The notes below the pieces were generated by a model that searched no databases, was not told the DNA's origin, and saw only the letters and a list, made by a program, of their open reading frames with translations. Below, in pieces: positions 60,560-64,000 of a DNA stretch of 64,000 bases. Position 1 is the first letter of the stretch; each line of letters begins with the position of its first letter. The DNA comes from Qipengyuania marincola (lineage in GTDB: Bacteria; Pseudomonadota; Alphaproteobacteria; Sphingomonadales; Sphingomonadaceae): contig NZ_JARULC010000001.1 in the NCBI RefSeq assembly GCF_029688625.1, positions 310,001-374,000 on the forward strand. Direction: 5' to 3'. The translations under genes and the position numbers were made by a program.

Positions 60560-60910
60560 GTGTTGAACGAATTTACCGAAACGGTGGAGAAGCTGACCTT
60601 CAGCTTTACGCGGATCGTATGGGCTTTCGTCCTCGGGTCGATGGCTTTGTCATTTGTCTCCGGTTACTTCGCCTACGCGAACGCGAGAGACAACTTCGGA
60701 CGCGCTTCTCCGGTCGAAAGCGGGACGCAGGCCATTGGCGGCGCCGACATTCGGGATGCGCTGGCTGCGAGGCGCGCGGCCGAATGCGAAATCGCGACGC
60801 GCGCCGTAGAGGATGCGTGGAACCGCGCGGTGGAAGCCAACAGGCTCGACCGCCAGAGTGACCGGATCGCACGCCTCGACCGAAAGCGCGATGCGGTCTG
60901 CGCTCGCTAG
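60560..60910 (+). CDS. Small single-span membrane protein of unknown function
   Basis: The 116-residue protein starts at GTG (a TTG follows at once as alternative). One transmembrane helix lies near residues 19-40 (IVWAFVLGSMALSFVSGYFA), followed by a charged helical tail rich in Arg and Ala with two cysteines. No family recognised. Confidence 0.6.
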   Translation: MLNEFTETVEKLTFSFTRIVWAFVLGSMALSFVSGYFAYANARDNFGRASPVESGTQAIGGADIRDALAARRAAECEIATRAVEDAWNRAVEANRLDRQSDRIARLDRKRDAVCAR

Positions 60911-61074
60911 CTTTCCCGCCCACCAACATTTCGATTGCAATTTCCGGGGGCGGGTCCTATTTGCCAGCCCATCCCGACATTGTCGCGACACTGAAGGGGC
61001 TGGCGCCGCGAGGGGCCGGCCAATAGCCACTTGAGCCACCGAATTGTCGCAGATGTCCTGTAACCGGAGACCGA

Positions 61075-61641
61075 ATGGCCGACATCACGCGCCTTACCGA
61101 AGTAATCGAACCCGAGGCGAAGGCGCTGGGTTTCGACCTCGTGCGCGTGAAAATGATGCCGTCGGAAGCCGGTGACGGAGGCGAGGCCCTGCAGATCATG
61201 GCCGAGGATCCGGCGACCGGGCAGCTCGTCATCGATCAGTGCGCGGCTCTCTCGCGGCGCATATCCGAAAGGATCGACGAGCTGGAGGAGCAGGGCGAGG
61301 TGTTGATCGACGGCGCCTACCACCTCGAGGTGAGTTCGCCGGGCATCGACCGCCCGCTGACCCGCGCCAAGGATTTCGCCAACTGGGCCGGTCACGAAGC
61401 CAAGATCAGCATGGTCAAGGGCTACGAGGGCCAGCGCAACTACAAGGGCGAACTGAAGGGCATCGAGGGCGAGGAGGTCGTGATCGCCGACGCGAAAGCG
61501 GGCGATGTAAAGCTCGACCGCAAGCAGATTCATTCGGCAAAGCTCGTCTTGACCGACGCGCTCATTGCCGCCACCCAGCCGCTCGATACGAGCGGTGCCG
61601 ACGAAATCGTCGAAACTGAAGAAGAAAAGGCAGACGACTGA
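61075..61641 (+). CDS. rimP: Ribosome maturation factor RimP
   Basis: The 188-residue protein has the RimP N-domain with ITRLTEVIEPEAKALGFDLV and QLVIDQCAALSRRISERID, and YHLEVSSPGIDRPLT, the best family marker. It helps assemble the 30S subunit. An acidic C-terminal tail is typical of alphaproteobacteria. Its TGA overlaps the nusA ATG. Confidence 0.96.
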   Translation: MADITRLTEVIEPEAKALGFDLVRVKMMPSEAGDGGEALQIMAEDPATGQLVIDQCAALSRRISERIDELEEQGEVLIDGAYHLEVSSPGIDRPLTRAKDFANWAGHEAKISMVKGYEGQRNYKGELKGIEGEEVVIADAKAGDVKLDRKQIHSAKLVLTDALIAATQPLDTSGADEIVETEEEKADD

Positions 61642-63302
61642 TGGCCAGTGCCATTTCCGCCAACAAGGCTGAACTCCTCGCGATCGCCAATGCGGTCGCA
61701 TCGGAAAAGATGATCGACAAGGCCATCGTGATCGAAGCGATGGAAGAGGCGATCCAGAAGTCCGCCCGCAACCGCTATGGCGCGGAGAACGACATTCGCG
61801 CCAAGCTCGATCCGCAGACCGGCGACCTGCGCCTGTGGCGTGTCGTCGAGGTCGTCGAAGAGGTCGAGGACTACTTCAAGCAGGTCGACCTGAAGCAGGC
61901 GCAGAAGCTGCAGGACGATGCCAAGATCGGCGACTTCATCGTCGATCCGCTGCCGCCGGTCGATCTCGGCCGCATCGACGCGCAGTCGGCCAAGCAGGTG
62001 ATCTTCCAGAAGGTCCGCGACGCCGAGCGCGAGCGCCAGTTCGAGGAATTCAAGGACCGCGCCGGCGAAGTCATCACCGGGGTCATCAAGTCGGTCGAAT
62101 TCGGCCATGTGATCGTGAACCTGGGCCGCGCCGAAGGCGTCATCCGCCGCGATCAGCAGATCCCGCGCGAAGCCGCCCGTGTCGGCGAGCGTGTCCGCGC
62201 GCTGATCACCAAGGTGGAACGCAACAATCGCGGCCCGCAGATCTTCCTCAGCCGCGCGCATCCCGATTTCATGCGCAAGCTGTTCGCGCAGGAAGTGCCC
62301 GAAATCTACGACGGCATCATCGAGATCAAGGCCGCCGCCCGCGATCCGGGCAGCCGCGCCAAGATCGGCGTCATCAGCCACGACAGCAGCATCGATCCGG
62401 TCGGCGCCTGCGTCGGCATGAAGGGCAGCCGCGTTCAGGCCGTCGTGCAGGAACTGCAGGGCGAGAAGATCGACATCATCCCCTGGTCGGAAGACGGCGC
62501 GACCTTTATCGTCAACGCGCTGCAGCCGGCCACCGTCAGCCGCGTCGTGCTCGACGAGGAAGAGGGACGCATCGAAGTCGTCGTGCCCGATGACCAGCTC
62601 AGCCTCGCCATCGGCCGCCGCGGCCAGAACGTGCGTCTCGCCAGCCAGCTGACCGGCAACCAGATCGACATCATGACCGAGGAAGAAGCCTCGGAGAAGC
62701 GCAGCAAGGAATTTGCCGAGCGCTCCAAGATGTTCGAAGAAGAGCTCGACGTCGACGAAACACTCTCGCAGCTGCTCGTCGCCGAAGGCTTCGCCGAGCT
62801 CGAGGAAGTCGCCTATGTCGAGCTCGAGGAACTCGCCTCGATCGAAGGCTTCGACGAGGAACTCGCCGAGGAACTTCAGAGCCGCGCGCAGGAAGCGATC
62901 GAGCGCCAGGAAGCCGCGCATCGCGAGGCCCGCCGCGAGCTTGGTGTCGAGGACGATCTCGCCGAATTGCCGCACCTGACCGAAGCCATGCTGGTCACGC
63001 TCGGCAAGGCCGGGATCAAGACGCTGGACGACCTCGCCGATCTGGCGACCGACGAACTTATCCAGAAAAAGCGCGAAGCCCCGCGTCGCCGCAACAACGC
63101 CGATGGTCCGCCCATGCGCCGCCCCTCGGTGCGCGAGCAGGACAAGGGCGGTGTGCTTGGCGAATACGGCCTGAGCGAAGAACAGGGCAACGAGATTATC
63201 ATGGCTGCCCGCGCGCACTGGTTCGACGACGAGGAGCCTGCAGCGGCGCCCGCCGACGATACCGCAACCCAGGAGGCCGCCGATGCGGACTCCACCCAAT
63301 GA
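61641..63302 (+). CDS. nusA: Transcription termination/antitermination factor NusA
   Basis: The 553-residue protein has, in order, the N-terminal RNA-polymerase domain, an S1 domain (GEVITGVIKSVEFGHVIVNL), KH domains (IGVISHDSSIDPVGACVGMK and DDQLSLAIGRRGQNVRLASQ) and acidic helix-hairpin repeats near residues 360-440. It follows rimP and precedes ylxR, the conserved order. Confidence 0.97.
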   Translation: MASAISANKAELLAIANAVASEKMIDKAIVIEAMEEAIQKSARNRYGAENDIRAKLDPQTGDLRLWRVVEVVEEVEDYFKQVDLKQAQKLQDDAKIGDFIVDPLPPVDLGRIDAQSAKQVIFQKVRDAERERQFEEFKDRAGEVITGVIKSVEFGHVIVNLGRAEGVIRRDQQIPREAARVGERVRALITKVERNNRGPQIFLSRAHPDFMRKLFAQEVPEIYDGIIEIKAAARDPGSRAKIGVISHDSSIDPVGACVGMKGSRVQAVVQELQGEKIDIIPWSEDGATFIVNALQPATVSRVVLDEEEGRIEVVVPDDQLSLAIGRRGQNVRLASQLTGNQIDIMTEEEASEKRSKEFAERSKMFEEELDVDETLSQLLVAEGFAELEEVAYVELEELASIEGFDEELAEELQSRAQEAIERQEAAHREARRELGVEDDLAELPHLTEAMLVTLGKAGIKTLDDLADLATDELIQKKREAPRRRNNADGPPMRRPSVREQDKGGVLGEYGLSEEQGNEIIMAARAHWFDDEEPAAAPADDTATQEAADADSTQ

Positions 63303-64000
63303 GCGCCTGACGTCCGACATCGCCGACACGCCCAAGGCACGGAACGCTTCCGAGCCCGGCAAGGCCTGCCCGGAACGCCGATGCATCCTGACGGGTGAAA
63401 CGCAGCCGCGGCAAACCTTGCTGCGGCTGGCCGTCTCGCCGTCGGGTCTTGTCCTGCCCGATGCGCAGGAAAAGGCGCCGGGTCGCGGGGCCTGGGTGTG
63501 CAGCGAGCGCGCAGCGATCGAGACTGCGCAAGGCAATGGCAAGTTGAAGGCGGGCCTGGCGCGCGCCTTCAAGACCGGCGACCTCGAGATCCCCGAAGAG
63601 CTGCCACAGATGGTGGAAGATGCGCTGACCCGCGTCGTCCTCGACCGGCTGGGGCTCGAAATGCGCGTCGGGCACCTTATGTTGGGCACCCAGCGCATTG
63701 CCGAAACGGCGCGGGCAGGGGGCGTGGCGCTGCTGTGCCATGCGAGCGATGCGAGCGAGGACGGGCGCAAGAAGCTCGACCAGGCATGGCGCGTCGGACG
63801 CGAGATGGAAGGATCGGGCGAGCGGGGACTTATCCTGCCACTGGACCGCGACGCATTGTCTGTGGCATTGGGCCGCGACAATGTCGTTCATCTGGCGCTG
63901 GCCGATGATGCTGCAGCCGCGCGAGTGCTCAAGCCCCTTGTGCGCCTCATGCTTTACATGGGGCACGATGTGCCCGCCGAACACAGGCGCGCGGAGGCCT
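63283..64000 (+). CDS. YlxR-type RNA-binding protein (DUF448) with L7Ae-like half, cut by the window
   Basis: At least 239 residues run off the right edge. The ATG lies 6 bp after AGGAGG and overlaps the nusA end by 20 bp. The N-terminal YlxR motif is ERRCILTGETQPRQTLLRLA with GRGAWVC; the second half (LGTQRIAETARAGGVALLCH) resembles the L7Ae/ribosomal L30e fold. Such fusions sit between nusA and infB, so infB probably follows. Confidence 0.92.
   Translation, partial: MRTPPNERLTSDIADTPKARNASEPGKACPERRCILTGETQPRQTLLRLAVSPSGLVLPDAQEKAPGRGAWVCSERAAIETAQGNGKLKAGLARAFKTGDLEIPEELPQMVEDALTRVVLDRLGLEMRVGHLMLGTQRIAETARAGGVALLCHASDASEDGRKKLDQAWRVGREMEGSGERGLILPLDRDALSVALGRDNVVHLALADDAAAARVLKPLVRLMLYMGHDVPAEHRRAEA

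Noticed and set aside
61530-63881. 783-residue minus-strand frame over rimP, nusA and ylxR
   Set aside because: The plus-strand genes are certain; codon bias in a GC-rich genome keeps the antisense frame open.

Overview
The window looks like a GC-rich chromosome segment of a marine-type alphaproteobacterium of the Sphingomonadales, most likely near Erythrobacter, Qipengyuania or Altererythrobacter. Supporting points are the two large TonB-dependent receptors, adjacent crtW and crtZ carotenoid genes, the DUF1476 ATPase-inhibitor gene, the grxD-bolA pair and the rimP-nusA-ylxR order. The genus is inferred from gene content, not measured.

Left flank (1-15.5 kb): a lipoprotein/TonB-receptor pair (receptor cut by the window edge), a small TPR-like secreted protein, a compact eight-gene virB-type secretion operon (virB1-2-3-4-6-9-10-11, with no recognisable virB5, virB7, virB8 or virD4), a second TonB receptor, the queuosine-precursor transporter yhhQ, and a tRNA-Arg(UCU) gene.

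Centre (15,529-46,794): a complete 31,266-bp Tn7-like transposon whose ends can be set to the base. It has TGT...ACA termini, a 20-of-26 terminal inverted repeat, subterminal repeats at both ends and a perfect 5-bp target duplication (TCCAT). It lies 6 bp past the 3' end of tRNA-Arg. Cargo in order: a mercury module (merA-like, GDCCVxC protein, merT, merR); an unrecognised four-gene cluster with a DEDDh exonuclease beside an ArsR-type regulator; a heavy-metal efflux block (three CDF-type transporters, czcCBA, a CadR/PbrR-like regulator); a full qatABCD antiphage system; a cupin pseudogene; and two convergent paralogues that look like transposase-fold proteins with broken catalytic triads. The transposition operon then follows: two small ORFs, tnsA, a 57-residue ORF resembling part of a DDE domain, tnsB with an intact DD35E triad, tnsC and tniQ/tnsD, which ends only 176 bp from the right terminus. 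Downstream lie an inverted and a direct partial copy of the tRNA 3' end.

Right flank (46.9-64 kb): a NUDIX hydrolase, a candidate sigma-54-dependent small RNA, grxD, bolA, DUF1476, a quinone reductase, leuD/leuC, a thioesterase, crtW/crtZ, small membrane proteins, sufE, and a phage-shock locus. In that locus pspF is divergent from a sigma-54 promoter that drives a 50-residue membrane protein, pspA, pspB, pspC and a run of six small PspB-like membrane proteins. The window closes with rimP, nusA and a truncated ylxR/L7Ae-type gene.

The strongest observations are the exact boundaries of the Tn7-like element and its tRNA-Arg target, the pair of catalytically degenerate TnsB-fold proteins inside it, the expanded PspB-like gene array, and two closely similar sigma-54 promoters (psp operon and small RNA).
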